A DNA stretch of 64,000 bases from Aeriscardovia sp. (GTDB lineage Bacteria; Actinomycetota; Actinomycetes; Actinomycetales; Bifidobacteriaceae): positions 81,507 through 145,506 of the forward strand of contig JAGCPN010000003.1 in the NCBI GenBank assembly GCA_017965665.1, read 5' to 3'. Of this stretch, positions 1-9,383 are shown one piece after another. The position numbers and the translations under genes were made by a program. The notes below the pieces were generated by a model. That model had not been told where the DNA came from, did not search any database, and saw only the letters and a list, made by a program, of their open reading frames with translations. Numbering within the stretch: the first letter of the stretch is position 1; each line of letters begins with the position of its first letter.

Positions 1-697
1 CCACGTGCCTGTTTTTCTGGGAAGGCATGAGCTTTTCCACGGCGTTCTTCAAAACGGCGGTGATGCTGAGGCCCTTCACCCTCTGCGCGCCCCAGTCTGC
101 CGAGATCTCCGAGGGATGCCTTCCCCAGAGCTTTTCGGTATAGCCTTCGAAGAACAGGGAATAGAGGACGCGGCCGAAACGGTTGATGTAGAAGTTTTCG
201 AGATTGGTTTCGGGGAGCTTGTGGACGGTGGATTCAAGGTAGCTCAGGCCTGCTTTGAGGGTGAGGGCCGGACCCATGGCCTTGACGGTATCCCCGGAAA
301 GGGTGATGGGATAGTCGAAGAAGTGCTGATGCCAGAAAACGCGGCTGAGGCGGTGGCGGATGAGCATCACTTCATCCGTCTTTTCGGGATCGGGCCCTCC
401 CGGCTCCAATTCGCAGGGTCTGTGCAGCTTCTTGTCATCGTAAGACGGGGCGCCCTGAAGGGGAAGGATATTTTGCCACCAGTCCATAATCCTCTCATCT
501 TTGGAGAAGAAGCGGTGGCCGCCTATATCCATCCTCTGGCCGTTGTACTTGACGGTCCTTGAAATCCCCCCGAACTGGTCGCTGGCTTCCAGGAGAGTGA
601 CGTCGTACTTCTCGTCCCCTCCCTCTTTAAGCAACTCGTATGCGGCCGTGAGCCCCGCCGGGCCTCCGCCTATTACAGCAACACGAGTTTTAGCCAT
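1..697 (-). CDS. FAD-dependent oxidoreductase, UGM/amine-oxidase-like (3' end off the window)
   Basis: Only the N-terminal 232 codons are present; the gene runs off the left edge. The protein opens [20 protein letters not shown], a Rossmann GxGxxG dinucleotide site at residues 10-15, followed by an acidic Glu near residue 37 and the GGISRTV and DIGGHRFF signatures of FAD amine-oxidase/UDP-galactopyranose-mutase-like flavoproteins. The start is set by an AGGAG six bases upstream of the ATG. It follows the DUF2469 gene on the same strand, about 80 bases downstream. The family is usually annotated as NAD(P)/FAD-dependent oxidoreductase. A role in sugar-nucleotide or envelope chemistry is possible but not shown. 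A protoporphyrinogen-oxidase-like or carotenoid enzyme is a less likely alternative. Confidence 0.8.
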   Translation of the reverse strand, partial: MAKTRVAVIGGGPAGLTAAYELLKEGGDEKYDVTLLEASDQFGGISRTVKYNGQRMDIGGHRFFSKDERIMDWWQNILPLQGAPSYDDKKLHRPCELEPGGPDPEKTDEVMLIRHRLSRVFWHQHFFDYPITLSGDTVKAMGPALTLKAGLSYLESTVHKLPETNLENFYINRFGRVLYSLFFEGYTEKLWGRHPSEISADWGAQRVKGLSITAVLKNAVEKLMPSQKNRHV

Positions 698-777
698 GCT
701 GTACTCCTATCTTTAGTATCTGGAAAACTTGGTCAACTGAAATATTCTAATTCCGGAGACTAACTGCTTCGGGAAGT

Positions 778-1095
778 TCAAAAGCGTTCGAGAATGTCCA
801 GATCGGCGTCGGTGTGGGTGAGCTCCTCCACGTTCACGTCTTTGAAGCTCATTATGCGCACCGACTTTACAAATCTCGAGGGCCTGTAGATATCCCACAC
901 CCAGGCGTCGGTGAGCTGCACGTCAAAATAGACGTCCCCGCCGCTGTTGCAGGTCCGAAACTCCACGCTGTTGGCCAAGTAGAAGCGCCTCTCGGTTTCA
1001 ACCACGTACCTGAAGAGCTTTATAACGTCCCTGTACTCCTTGTAGAGCACCAGCTCCGCTTCGGTCTCATAGTTGTCTAAATCTTCTGCGCTCAT
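778..1095 (-). CDS. DUF2469 family protein
   Basis: This 105-residue protein begins MSAEDLDNYETEAELVLYKE and contains YVVETERRFYLAN and DAWVWDIYRPSRFVKSVRI. I recognise these as the conserved blocks of DUF2469, a small soluble family almost confined to actinobacteria and of unknown function. The ATG is preceded by AGAGGA at a good distance. There is no signal peptide or membrane segment, and the protein is acidic. It sits between gatB and the FAD oxidoreductase on the same strand, so it may be read from the gatCAB promoter. It is one of the better markers that the host is an actinobacterium. Confidence 0.88.
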   Translation of the reverse strand: MSAEDLDNYETEAELVLYKEYRDVIKLFRYVVETERRFYLANSVEFRTCNSGGDVYFDVQLTDAWVWDIYRPSRFVKSVRIMSFKDVNVEELTHTDADLDILERF

Positions 1096-1155
1096 CTAAA
1101 TCCTCTGCATTGGAAAAGGATGCGGGCTCCGGCTTGCCTCAGGCACCCGCAAAAC

Positions 1156-2655
1156 CTACTTGGACACTTCCTTGAGCACAAGGTCTTTGACGCTCTTGGC
1201 ATCAGCCTGCCCGCGCGTCTCTTTCATTACCAGGCCGATTATAACCCCCATAGGCTTCATATTGCCTTGGCGCAGTTTTTCGGCGACATCGGGGTTGTCT
1301 TTGAGGGCCTTCCTGACGGCGTCGAGAAGCTGGGAAGAGTCGGAGACGACTTTGAGCCCCTTCTTCTCCACGATTTCTTCAGGGCTTCCCTCGCCCTTCA
1401 CCACGGCTTCCACGACCTGCTTTGCCATCTTGTCGGTGAGCTTTCCCGAAGACAGCATCTCCTCTATCTTCGCCACGTCCTTGGGGGAGATTGCAAGAGC
1501 CTGGAGAGGGAGCTGCATCTCGTTTGCCAGGCGCAGGATTTCTCCAAGCCACCACTTGCGTGACCCCTGGGGGGAGGCGCCCGCTTTTACGCTCTCTTCA
1601 ACCAGGTCCACCGCCTCGGCGTTCAAAAGGTCCCTCATCTCGGTGTCGGAAAGTCCCCACTCGTCCTTGAGCCTGCGCCTCTTGGCGAAGGGAAGCTCGG
1701 GAAGCGAGGCCCGTATCTCTTCCACTTCGCTCTCGGTGACGCGGAGCATCAAAAGGTCGGGATCGGGGAAGTAGCGGTAGTCGTTGGCGTCGCTTTTAAG
1801 CCTGGCTCCCGCCGTGCACTGGGCGTTTTCGTCCCAGTGGCGCGTCTCCTGGAGGACCTGACCTCCGTGGGAAAGGATGTAGGCCTGGCGGCGGATTTCG
1901 TACGCCACGGTCTTTTCCATGGCCCTGAAAGAGTTGACGTTCTTGGTTTCGGACCTCGTGCCCAAAGGATCTGAGGGGCTGCGCCTGAGCGAAACGTTCA
2001 CGTCCGCCCTCAGGTTGCCCTGCTCCATTTTCCCTTCAGACACCCCGCAGGCCACGGCGATGTCCCTGACGGCCCTGGCGTAAGCCCCGGCGACCTGGGG
2101 TGCGAGGGCTTTGGCGCCGCATATGGGCTTTGTCACAATCTCCACCAGGGGTACTCCGGCCCTGTTGTAGTCGACGAGAGAGTGGTCCGCCCCCTCAAGC
2201 CTGCCGTTGGCGCCCCCGATGTGGTTGATCTTCCCCGCGTCGTCTTCAATGTGCGCCCTCTCTATGGGGACCCTGAAGATCGTCCCGTCTTCCAGCTCCA
2301 CGTCCAGCCAGCCGTTCCCGTTGGTGGGCTTGTCGAACTGGGAGATCTGGTAGTCGCGGGGCATGTCGGGGTAGAAATAGTTCTTCCTGGCAAACTGGCT
2401 CCACTCGTTTACGTGGCAGTTCAGGGCGAGGCCGAGCTTTACGGCCTTCCTCACAGCTTCCCTGTTTACGACTGGCAGCGCTCCGGGCAGTCCGAAGGAG
2501 ACGGGGGTGAGCTCGGTGTTGGGTTCGGATCCGAACTCGTAGTGGGCCCAGTCGAAGAGCTTGGTTTTGGTGTTCAACTCCACGTGGATCTCTAGCCCTA
2601 TCACGGGGTCGAACTGAGACACCGCCTCTTCGAAGCTCATAAGTTTTTCAGTCAT
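1156..2655 (-). CDS. gatB: Aspartyl/glutamyl-tRNA amidotransferase subunit B
   Basis: GatB is the kinase/transferase subunit of the tRNA-dependent amidotransferase. It phosphorylates the side chain of Glu-tRNA(Gln) or Asp-tRNA(Asn) so that ammonia from GatA can amidate it. Visible signatures are [12 protein letters not shown] near the N terminus, [19 protein letters not shown], and the C-terminal YqeY-like tail ending [19 protein letters not shown]. Length is 499 residues from the ATG chosen here, normal for the family. A GTG three codons upstream is also open, but the ATG overlaps the gatA stop by eight bases, as expected for translational coupling. It is the last gene of gatC-gatA-gatB. Confidence 0.95.
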   Translation of the reverse strand: MTEKLMSFEEAVSQFDPVIGLEIHVELNTKTKLFDWAHYEFGSEPNTELTPVSFGLPGALPVVNREAVRKAVKLGLALNCHVNEWSQFARKNYFYPDMPRDYQISQFDKPTNGNGWLDVELEDGTIFRVPIERAHIEDDAGKINHIGGANGRLEGADHSLVDYNRAGVPLVEIVTKPICGAKALAPQVAGAYARAVRDIAVACGVSEGKMEQGNLRADVNVSLRRSPSDPLGTRSETKNVNSFRAMEKTVAYEIRRQAYILSHGGQVLQETRHWDENAQCTAGARLKSDANDYRYFPDPDLLMLRVTESEVEEIRASLPELPFAKRRRLKDEWGLSDTEMRDLLNAEAVDLVEESVKAGASPQGSRKWWLGEILRLANEMQLPLQALAISPKDVAKIEEMLSSGKLTDKMAKQVVEAVVKGEGSPEEIVEKKGLKVVSDSSQLLDAVRKALKDNPDVAEKLRQGNMKPMGVIIGLVMKETRGQADAKSVKDLVLKEVSK

Positions 2656-4180
2656 TTTCACCACTCTTCCAAAGGCGGGGGACCTTGTTCCAAATGGGCC
2701 CTTCGTTTTCTTTGCTCACAGCTTCCTGAAGCGCGGAAGCCACCTTGAATACAAGCTCGTCTTTTTGCCTGTTGGCCATGATTTGGAAGCCTATCGGAAG
2801 GCCCAGGCTGTCTAAGCCGGCCGGGACGCTGATGGCGGGAAGCCCCGCAAGGTTGGCAGGGATAGTTGCTATGTCGTTTTTGTACATGGTCACCGGGTCC
2901 ACCACTTCCCCCGCCTTGAAGGCCGTGGTGGGGCTTGTGGGGCAGACGAGCACGTCAAAAGACTCAAACGCCTTTTCAAAATCGTTTATGATGACGGTCC
3001 TGACCTTCTGAGCCGCCACATACATCTTCTCGTACTGTCCGGAGCTGAGGACGTAAGTTCCCAGCATTATCCTCCTCTTGACTTCGGATCCAAATCCCTG
3101 CTCTCGGGTGGCGGCCATCATGGATGCAGCCGTGGCATCGGGAGGCATGATCCTGAGCCCGTAGCGCATCCCGTCGTAGCGCGACATGTTGCTCGACACC
3201 TCTGCCGGCATGAGGATGTAGTAGATCTGGATGCCGTGCAGGAAGTGCGGGAAGCTCTGCTCTTCGATTTGGGCTCCCATAGAGGAGAGAAGGTTTACCC
3301 CCCTCAAAAACCCGTCCATGACGTCCTTAGAGAACCCTTCGCCTCCGGCCTCTGATATGATTCCCACACGGATTCCGGACAGGTCCCCGTTTTTTCCTTC
3401 CTTTGCAGCCTTAAGCGCCGAAGAGGGGAAGTCGGGGATGGAGGTGGAATCTTTGGGGTCGTAGCCAGCTATGGCGTCAAAGAGCATGGCCGCATCTTCC
3501 ACCGTCCTGGCGCAGGGACCGATCTGGTCGAGGGAAGAAGCCATGGAAATGGCGCCGTAGCGGGAGACCCTCCCGTAGGTGGGCTTCATCCCGACAGAAC
3601 CCGTAAAGGAGGCGGGCTGTCTTATTGAGCCTCCGGTGTCGGTTCCCAGGGCCAGAGGCGACTCAAAGGAGGATACGGCCGCGGCGGAGCCGCCGCCGCT
3701 CCCGCCGGGCACCCTCTCCAGGTCCCACGGATTGAAGGTGGGATGGAAGGCGGAATTTTCGGTGCTGGACCCCTGAGCGAACTCGTCCAGGTTGGTTTTG
3801 CCCAGCATCGGCATCCCGTTTTCCTTGAGCTTTTCCACGCAGGTGGCATCGTAAGGAGGAACCCAGCCCTTGAGGATCTTGGATGCCACGGTGGTTTCCA
3901 CTCCCTTGGTGACTATCATGTCCTTCACCGCTATGGGGACTCCGGCAAGGTCCGGAAGATCCTGTCCCAGGGCCCTGGCCTGATCTACGGCGTCGGCCAC
4001 CATGAAGGCCGAGTTAAAGCAGGTGGCGAGGTAGGACTGGGTCTTGGGGTCCACGGCCTTGGTGACCTCGAGTTCGGCTTCGACTATCTCCCTGCTCGAC
4101 AGTTCCCCCTTCTTCATGGCCTCGGCCATCTGGGAAGCTGTAAGGGTTACAATTTCTTCTTTATCGGCTCCGTTCATCAT
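2648..4180 (-). CDS. gatA: Aspartyl/glutamyl-tRNA amidotransferase subunit A
   Basis: GatA is the amidase subunit that releases ammonia from glutamine for the GatB reaction. The amidase-signature triad is intact: Lys86 in AVKDMIV, Ser161 in the [12 protein letters not shown] loop and Ser185 in DTGGSIRQP. The following [15 protein letters not shown] block is also typical. At 510 residues it is standard length. Two adjacent ATG codons overlap the gatC stop, so either could be the start. It is the middle gene of a tightly overlapping gatCAB operon, with no linker to either neighbour. Confidence 0.96.
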   Translation of the reverse strand: MMNGADKEEIVTLTASQMAEAMKKGELSSREIVEAELEVTKAVDPKTQSYLATCFNSAFMVADAVDQARALGQDLPDLAGVPIAVKDMIVTKGVETTVASKILKGWVPPYDATCVEKLKENGMPMLGKTNLDEFAQGSSTENSAFHPTFNPWDLERVPGGSGGGSAAAVSSFESPLALGTDTGGSIRQPASFTGSVGMKPTYGRVSRYGAISMASSLDQIGPCARTVEDAAMLFDAIAGYDPKDSTSIPDFPSSALKAAKEGKNGDLSGIRVGIISEAGGEGFSKDVMDGFLRGVNLLSSMGAQIEEQSFPHFLHGIQIYYILMPAEVSSNMSRYDGMRYGLRIMPPDATAASMMAATREQGFGSEVKRRIMLGTYVLSSGQYEKMYVAAQKVRTVIINDFEKAFESFDVLVCPTSPTTAFKAGEVVDPVTMYKNDIATIPANLAGLPAISVPAGLDSLGLPIGFQIMANRQKDELVFKVASALQEAVSKENEGPIWNKVPRLWKSGEND

Positions 4181-4473
4181 TCATCTCCCAAAATCCTAGG
4201 CGTGACAAACATCCCGTCTTCGCACTCCGGAGCCTGCTCCAAAAGCACGTCCCTCTCCAAAGTTTCCCCGGGGACGTCTTCCCTGAGGTGCTGGGGCAGC
4301 ACGAGGGGATTTGTAGTGGGCTCAACTCCTGAGATGTCGATGTCGCTTATCAGGGCCACGCTTTTGACGATACCCTGCAGATCTTTTTTCAGATCCTCTA
4401 TCTCTTCATCGCTCAGCGCGATGCAGGCGAGCTTGGCCAAATGCTGCACCTGTTCATATGAAAAATCCGACAT
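4177..4473 (-). CDS. gatC: Aspartyl/glutamyl-tRNA amidotransferase subunit C
   Basis: GatC is the small clamp subunit that stabilises the GatA-GatB complex. The 98-residue protein has the usual helical N-terminal pattern ([18 protein letters not shown]) followed by the [12 protein letters not shown] segment that wraps GatA. It is the first gene of the operon, and its stop codon overlaps the gatA start. The 233 bases upstream hold no gene, so the operon promoter must lie there. I see no convincing -35/-10 pair. Confidence 0.93.
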   Translation of the reverse strand: MSDFSYEQVQHLAKLACIALSDEEIEDLKKDLQGIVKSVALISDIDISGVEPTTNPLVLPQHLREDVPGETLERDVLLEQAPECEDGMFVTPRILGDE

Positions 4474-4706
4474 ACTTCCATGCTAATGTACGCGCCTGCT
4501 AACTGACAGATATCGGCAATGCGGGCAAGAAGATGAGGCCGCTTTCGCCCTCTCCGTGCCTTTCGGGCCTCAGGAATGCCGCAGGCCCACAGGTGAGCAC
4601 TTCCAAAGTGATGCATCAGTCCGCTTTTTCAAAATTCTCATGATTTAAAATTCAGGAGCAAATTGTACAGGTTCCCTTCCGCCTCTGTGCAACTTTCATT
4701 CTTTCC

Positions 4707-5270
4707 CTAGTATTGAAGCTCTATATAGCGTTCCACTTTGCTTTGCACTCCGAGCTTCTCGGCATACTCCACAAGTTTTTGCAGGTTCTTTTTCCGACTT
4801 CTCAAATACTCTCTCACCGCGTACTTCACGTACTCGTAGTCTTCCCTCTCCCTGGAGCGTATGACGTCGCATATGCTGCGCTCCACGTCATAGGCATTCA
4901 CATAGTTGCCGAAATTGGTGCGGACTTTTGTCAGGCCAAGCCCATAGGCCTCCGGAGAAACGTAGAAAACGGTGTAGGGCTTTTTCAGTCTGAAGCTGTG
5001 GTAGCTTCTGGGGACAGTCACATCCCATTCGTCATCGGGAGCCTTGATTGACAGATCGCAGAAGTACAGGGCCGTCATATGCGAAAAGACGACTTTGGGA
5101 AGCTCTAGGTTGAGGGCGTAGTAGGGGTCGGGCCACTTGTCGGGGGTGACATACACCCCGTGCCCCATCCTCTCTATTTCCCCTTCCCTTTCCAAGATCC
5201 TCAGCCACTCCCTGTAAAGGGAGAGCCTGTCGACCTCTCTCGAAGTGATGTAGCCATTGTTCTGCCGCAT
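4707..5270 (-). CDS. AbiEi-like antitoxin/transcriptional regulator (orphan)
   Basis: The protein has an N-terminal winged-helix region (NNGYITSREVDRLSLYREWL, then a wing ending GHGVYVTPD), then a body typical of AbiEi family type IV antitoxins (KVVFSHMTALYF, the Asp-rich strand DDEWDVTVP, DVERSICDVIR). AbiEi proteins bind DNA and repress an abiEi-abiEii operon. No AbiEii nucleotidyltransferase toxin is visible next to it, so this is an orphan. The homologous reading frame continues upstream of the first ATG (SKEYVKRQSRTKILEY precedes it), yet no ATG, GTG or TTG occurs before the in-frame stop. An ATA codon about 26 codons upstream follows AAAGGTGAG. Either translation starts at the ATG after a weak GGAG, or the original start has been lost. 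Confidence 0.75.
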   Translation of the reverse strand: MRQNNGYITSREVDRLSLYREWLRILEREGEIERMGHGVYVTPDKWPDPYYALNLELPKVVFSHMTALYFCDLSIKAPDDEWDVTVPRSYHSFRLKKPYTVFYVSPEAYGLGLTKVRTNFGNYVNAYDVERSICDVIRSREREDYEYVKYAVREYLRSRKKNLQKLVEYAEKLGVQSKVERYIELQY

Positions 5271-5445
5271 GTACTCCAGTATTTTTGTTCTGGATTGCCT
5301 TTTTACATACTCTTTTGATAGGGTTCGGACTGCTATTTTCTCACCTTTCTTATTTTTTTAAGTGTACTGAAAATCAATTAAAAATCAGTACAGTTGTCAA
5401 AATAAAAAAGGCGCCCGGTTCCCAGTTGACTTGTACCAAGGCAGG

Positions 5446-6090
5446 TTATGCTTCTTTCTCTACGCAGACGCTGTATGCGTACATGGCTATGGCAGCGGCG
5501 GCGGCGGCATTTATCGATCTGACCGATCCCCTCTGCTGGATGTAGACTGTGGCCTCTGCGGCGCGGAGGGCCTCCTGGCTGAGGCCCGTCCCTTCGGAGC
5601 CAAAGATGAGGATGGAGGCGGGAGGAAACTTGAAACTCTCTATGGGCACGCTCCCCTCCACGTTGTCTACGGCTATAAGGTGAGGCTTTAGGGGGCTGGC
5701 CTTGGCGTAGGCGGCCAGGTGCGCGATGGTGGGCTCTTCATACACCCTCTCGTACACTTCCGTCATGAGGGACCCCTTCCTGTTCCACTTGTGGGGGCCC
5801 ACTATGTGCACGGCCCTGGCGCCGAAGGCGTTGGCGCTTCTGACCATGGAGCCGATGTTGAAGTCGTGGGTCCAGTTCTCGCAGGCGATTTCAAGGTCCA
5901 AGTGCCCCCGCCTGTCCAGATCCTTCCTTATGGCTTCAACGCTCCAGTAGCGGTACCTGTCCTGTACGTTGCGCCTGTCCCCCTCTTTTAAAAGCTCCGG
6001 ATCGAAGCGGGGATCTTCCGGACGCGTTCCGGGAAATTCCTCTTCCCATGGCCCGAGGCCGATTTTGCGAAAACTCGGCTCCCCTTCCAC
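5446..6090 (-). CDS. SpoU/TrmH family RNA 2'-O-methyltransferase
   Basis: A SPOUT-fold 2'-O-ribose methyltransferase using S-adenosylmethionine, acting on tRNA or rRNA; the exact nucleotide cannot be read from sequence. The three SpoU motifs are present: NIGSMVRSANAFGA (motif 1), LIFGSEGTGLS (motif 2, the trefoil knot) and YIQQRGSVRSINAAAAAAI (motif 3, usually SLNVSVAAGI). Length is 214 residues. Translation begins at a GTG two bases after the stop of the PRTase-like gene, so the two are coupled. A TrmH gene next to a pyrE-type gene is a familiar actinobacterial arrangement. Confidence 0.88.
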   Translation of the reverse strand: MEGEPSFRKIGLGPWEEEFPGTRPEDPRFDPELLKEGDRRNVQDRYRYWSVEAIRKDLDRRGHLDLEIACENWTHDFNIGSMVRSANAFGARAVHIVGPHKWNRKGSLMTEVYERVYEEPTIAHLAAYAKASPLKPHLIAVDNVEGSVPIESFKFPPASILIFGSEGTGLSQEALRAAEATVYIQQRGSVRSINAAAAAAIAMYAYSVCVEKEA

Positions 6091-6092
6091 GC

Positions 6093-6677
6093 CTACTCCT
6101 CCAGGTCCTTTTTGGAAAAGGCGTAGGCGAATGGCACAAACCCCGCCCCTCCGGTGTTTACGTCTTTAAGCTCGAGCTCTGAAGGGAGATCTTCTTCCCC
6201 GCTCCCCGCCACGAGGGACGCCACGGCCAGAATGTGCGCTCCGGCCTCCCTAATTATGCTCCAGTCGAGTTCCAGCTCCTGCCTCTCGGTGAGGGTGACA
6301 AGCGAGGAAGTCTGGATATAGCCCAGGTCGCTTATCCACGCGTCCACCAGGACCACGTCCCTTCCGTCCACCCGGGGGCCTTTGAGCGAGGGGTAGACGA
6401 AGTCCATTGAGAAGGCGTCCATTGAAAGCCCCCTCTCCCTGGCCGCCGCCATGGCGCACATGGCTAAAGGCACTCCCGAGGGGCTCAGCGCCCCCACGGC
6501 CCCGACTTTGGCCAGATCGATCCCGCTCCTTTCAAGGGCGGAAAGGACCGCCTTCCCGCAAAGATCGCACCCTTTGGCGCTCATGGTGACCCCGAAAAGA
6601 TCTGAGAAGGGATTGGAGCCCACCGCCTCTTTGAGCATGAATCTGAGTTTTTCCCTTCCTTCGTCTTCGCCCGTCAT
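6093..6677 (-). CDS. Degenerate phosphoribosyltransferase-like protein (PyrE-related position)
   Basis: At 194 residues this has the length and fold pattern of a type I phosphoribosyltransferase. GRDVVLVDAWISD lies where orotate PRTases have the PRPP loop GRDVVLVDDVITTG. The second Asp and the TTG/TGT portion that grip PRPP are replaced, so classic transferase activity is doubtful. An unusual CDLCGK CxxC pair lies near residue 40. The gene is directly upstream of, and coupled to, the TrmH gene, matching where pyrE lies in other actinobacteria. The start has a clear AAGGAG. It could be a repurposed PRTase fold, a regulator, or a divergent active enzyme. Confidence 0.55.
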   Translation of the reverse strand: MTGEDEGREKLRFMLKEAVGSNPFSDLFGVTMSAKGCDLCGKAVLSALERSGIDLAKVGAVGALSPSGVPLAMCAMAAARERGLSMDAFSMDFVYPSLKGPRVDGRDVVLVDAWISDLGYIQTSSLVTLTERQELELDWSIIREAGAHILAVASLVAGSGEEDLPSELELKDVNTGGAGFVPFAYAFSKKDLEE

Positions 6678-6690
6678 TTTCTTCTCCTTC

Positions 6691-8106
6691 CTAAATGAAT
6701 TTGGACGCTTTGACTTCCCCCTCTACGGGGTCGATGTCCTTAAATCCCTTTCCTTTGAGCCCGACTTTGTCCTGCAGCTTCCTGGCCCTGGGCAGCACCC
6801 TCGAATCTATATTGCCCACAAGGGAGTTGTAACTCTTAAGGGTCTTTTGCAGGCCCGAACCGAGGTCTGAGGCGTATTCGGAGAACTTTTCCACGCTCTC
6901 AAGCAATTCCGATCCGAGCTTTTTTACTTCCTCCGCGTCTTCTTCGAGGGCCCAGTTCTTCCAAGACACTTTCACGGACTGCAGGAGCGCCCAAAAGCTC
7001 GCAGAAGAGCAGAGGACGACTTCCCTGGAAAAGGCGTATTCCAGAAGGTTGGGATCCCCCGCAATCGCCTCCTGGAGCCAGGAGGCCACGGGGATGTAGG
7101 CCACGGTAAAGCTCGTAGGCTCGAATCCGTTTTTCAAAAGCAGCTCCGGGTAGTCCCTCTTTGAGAGGGCGTCCACATGGCTCTTCACGACTTTGGCATA
7201 GGCAGAGCCGTCCTTGCCCCCTTCTTCGGCCTCTTCAAAGTCTTCCAGGGGGGCTTTGGAATCGACGGGCATGGCTATGCGTTCAGGGAACATCACTACA
7301 AGGTCCGGGCGCCCCTTCTTGTCCTCCCCCGGAAGGGTGAGCTGGGTGTCAAAGTCCACATGCTCCTGCATCCCGCACTTTTCCACGAGATTTTCGAGCT
7401 GCACTTCGCCCCAGCGGCCGCGGAGCTGGTTGTTGTTTAAAAGGCTGGAAAAGTTCTTATTCTCTTCCGAAATCGTCTGCTCTACGCGCCTTAAGTCCTC
7501 TATGCTCTCCCTAAGCTCTCCGACTTCGCCCTGCCTCCCCTCTTCAATGTCTCCCAGCTTTTCGCGCAGGGCGGCGATGTCCCCCTTGAGAGGTTCCAAA
7601 TTCTTCAGGATTTCGATTTGCCTGTCTGCGCGGGATTTGTTCTCTCCCGCCTGGCGGCTCTCGGCATCCTTCTGGGCCTGGCGGCTCTTTTCAAACTCCT
7701 CCTCTATTGAGGAGCGGAGGCGCTCCTCTGCGGCCTCCCTCTCCTCCTTCTGACTCTTCAGATGCTCTTTAAAGTCGGCCTCGGACTTGGCAATGTCGTC
7801 TTTAAGATCCGCGACCCTTTCCTCAAGGGCGCTGCACTTTTCAGACAGGGCCGCGTTTTCCCGGGCCAGGCCCTCTTTTTCGCTCCTCAGATCTTCCAGG
7901 GAGCTTTTCAGGGCCGCGGCCTCTTCCTCCTTTTTTTCAAGATCGCTTTCGAGCTGTCCGGATTCTTTTTCAGGCGTAGAGCCGGAGCCTTCGGCAGCTT
8001 TCTTTTGCGGCTTTAAAAAGAACCCGATCAAAAAGCCTGCGACCAGGCAGCAGGCTCCCGCGATTACTATGTAGAGGGCTGTCAACTCTTTCTTCTCCCT
8101 CCCCAC
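6691..8106 (-). CDS. rmuC: RmuC family DNA recombination protein
   Basis: RmuC proteins limit inverted-repeat recombination; the catalytic core resembles a nuclease fold. The order is one N-terminal membrane anchor (LYIVIAGACCLVAGFLIGFF), a long charged coiled coil to about residue 225, then the RmuC core with LRGRWGEVQLENLVEKCGM, RPDLVVMFPE and MPVDSKAPLEDF. Length is 471 residues from the GTG. A TTG seven codons later (giving MTALYIVI) has a better-spaced GGGAGGGAG and overlaps the App1 stop, so it may be the true start. It lies in a minus-strand run from App1 to TrmH. Confidence 0.9.
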   Translation of the reverse strand: MGREKKELTALYIVIAGACCLVAGFLIGFFLKPQKKAAEGSGSTPEKESGQLESDLEKKEEEAAALKSSLEDLRSEKEGLARENAALSEKCSALEERVADLKDDIAKSEADFKEHLKSQKEEREAAEERLRSSIEEEFEKSRQAQKDAESRQAGENKSRADRQIEILKNLEPLKGDIAALREKLGDIEEGRQGEVGELRESIEDLRRVEQTISEENKNFSSLLNNNQLRGRWGEVQLENLVEKCGMQEHVDFDTQLTLPGEDKKGRPDLVVMFPERIAMPVDSKAPLEDFEEAEEGGKDGSAYAKVVKSHVDALSKRDYPELLLKNGFEPTSFTVAYIPVASWLQEAIAGDPNLLEYAFSREVVLCSSASFWALLQSVKVSWKNWALEEDAEEVKKLGSELLESVEKFSEYASDLGSGLQKTLKSYNSLVGNIDSRVLPRARKLQDKVGLKGKGFKDIDPVEGEVKASKFI

Positions 8107-9383
8107 TTCTGGGTCTTCATGTACACCCTGAGGTATGGGATCATGGTCCTTATAAGGTTTCCTCCCCCGTGCCCGTAAAAGACCGGGACCGGGACGTCCG
8201 GCATAGCGTGCAGGGAATGGCGGAGCACCCCTTCCTTGGGCTGGAGCTGGCGAATGCCGATGGCTATAATCCTGTCAAGATTCTCTCGCGCAATCCTGGC
8301 GTAGGTGAAGGGGTCCTTTTGCCCGTTGTCGCCTATAAGGATGAAGCGCATGTGAGGGAAGTCGTCCATAATCTGCCTGCAGAACTCGAGCTTGTGCTCC
8401 ACTCCGTTGGGGATGAAAGTCTTGGGCCTGGGATCGAAGTCGCGCAGGAGCAGAGGGCCCGGGGGAAACTCGTTGTTGGTCAGAAAGTACCTGAGCATGG
8501 GCTCCACATTCCAGGGGGAAGTGGAAAGGTAGAAGAACGGGGCCCTACCCCCGAGTTCCTGGGAAAGGGCCTTATAGAACTGGGACATTTCCGTTACGGC
8601 CCGCCTCTTGGAGGGATCCAAAAACAGCATGTTGTAAACGGCCTGCAAAGGATCCGGGACGTCGGTGACGAGGATGGTGTCGTCTATGTCGGAAATGACT
8701 CCTATCTTTTCCCTCCTGCCCACAGTGTAGAGGGGAGCTGCCACGGGCTTTCTCCCGCGCACTTTGTAGACAACTTTGTGTATTCCGGGAGATACCTTTC
8801 CCTCGGTGACGAGGTCCAGGTACCCGTGGCTGTCGGAGACGGCCTGGCTGGCGTCCTGGTTCTTTTTGTGATCCACTTCGTCCCTCTTGTAAGAGGTTCC
8901 TATCTGGACTGACTCTAGGGGGATGCGGTCAATGTTGATTTTAACCGGGACGTGCGCGGCGGGGACCATCAGGGCCGCCTTTATCCCCTTCATGCCCATC
9001 TTTACCGGAACGTATCCCCTGGGGGATCTGACCAGGCGGCATATCAGCCTTGAATATTTTTCGGTGCCGTATCCGATGTAGGGCACCACCCTCGGCGTCC
9101 AGTGGAGGCTGTCGGTGATGTCGGCGGAAAGGTCTACCCAAATTTGGAAGGCCGTAGTGACGGCGAGTCTGGCCGCCCTGACTGGGAGGCTCTTTTTATA
9201 AGGTATTTCATCCGGGGAGGGGGCGTCTACAAAGCTCTTGGAATGCCTGAAAAGCCTCCTGTGCGGGCTGTAGGTGCTTCGGGCTTGCCCGTAAGCCGCC
9301 TCTTCGCTCGACATGTATGGGTTAAATGAAGCGGCGCCCGCTCCCTCTGTCGGGGTATATTCAAAATCTTCTAAAGTGCTCAT
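8082..9383 (-). CDS. App1-type phosphatase (DUF2183)
   Basis: This 433-residue protein belongs to the App1/DUF2183 family, whose yeast member is a Mg-dependent phosphatidate phosphatase. The HAD-like catalytic motif DxDxT is intact as SDIDDTIL (Asp232, Asp234, Thr236). It is followed by FFYLSTSPWNVEPML and the conserved FILIGDNGQKDPFTY block. Residues 1-65 are low-complexity and probably disordered, and there is no signal peptide. The gene ends inside the rmuC start region. The substrate in actinobacteria is unknown; a lipid-phosphate role is inferred from the family. Confidence 0.85.
   Translation of the reverse strand: MSTLEDFEYTPTEGAGAASFNPYMSSEEAAYGQARSTYSPHRRLFRHSKSFVDAPSPDEIPYKKSLPVRAARLAVTTAFQIWVDLSADITDSLHWTPRVVPYIGYGTEKYSRLICRLVRSPRGYVPVKMGMKGIKAALMVPAAHVPVKINIDRIPLESVQIGTSYKRDEVDHKKNQDASQAVSDSHGYLDLVTEGKVSPGIHKVVYKVRGRKPVAAPLYTVGRREKIGVISDIDDTILVTDVPDPLQAVYNMLFLDPSKRRAVTEMSQFYKALSQELGGRAPFFYLSTSPWNVEPMLRYFLTNNEFPPGPLLLRDFDPRPKTFIPNGVEHKLEFCRQIMDDFPHMRFILIGDNGQKDPFTYARIARENLDRIIAIGIRQLQPKEGVLRHSLHAMPDVPVPVFYGHGGGNLIRTMIPYLRVYMKTQKWGGRRKS

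Noticed and set aside
1..562. Plus-strand 185-codon open frame at the left edge
   Set aside because: Antisense to the FAD oxidoreductase, which has the GxGxxG site, a ribosome site and clear family blocks.
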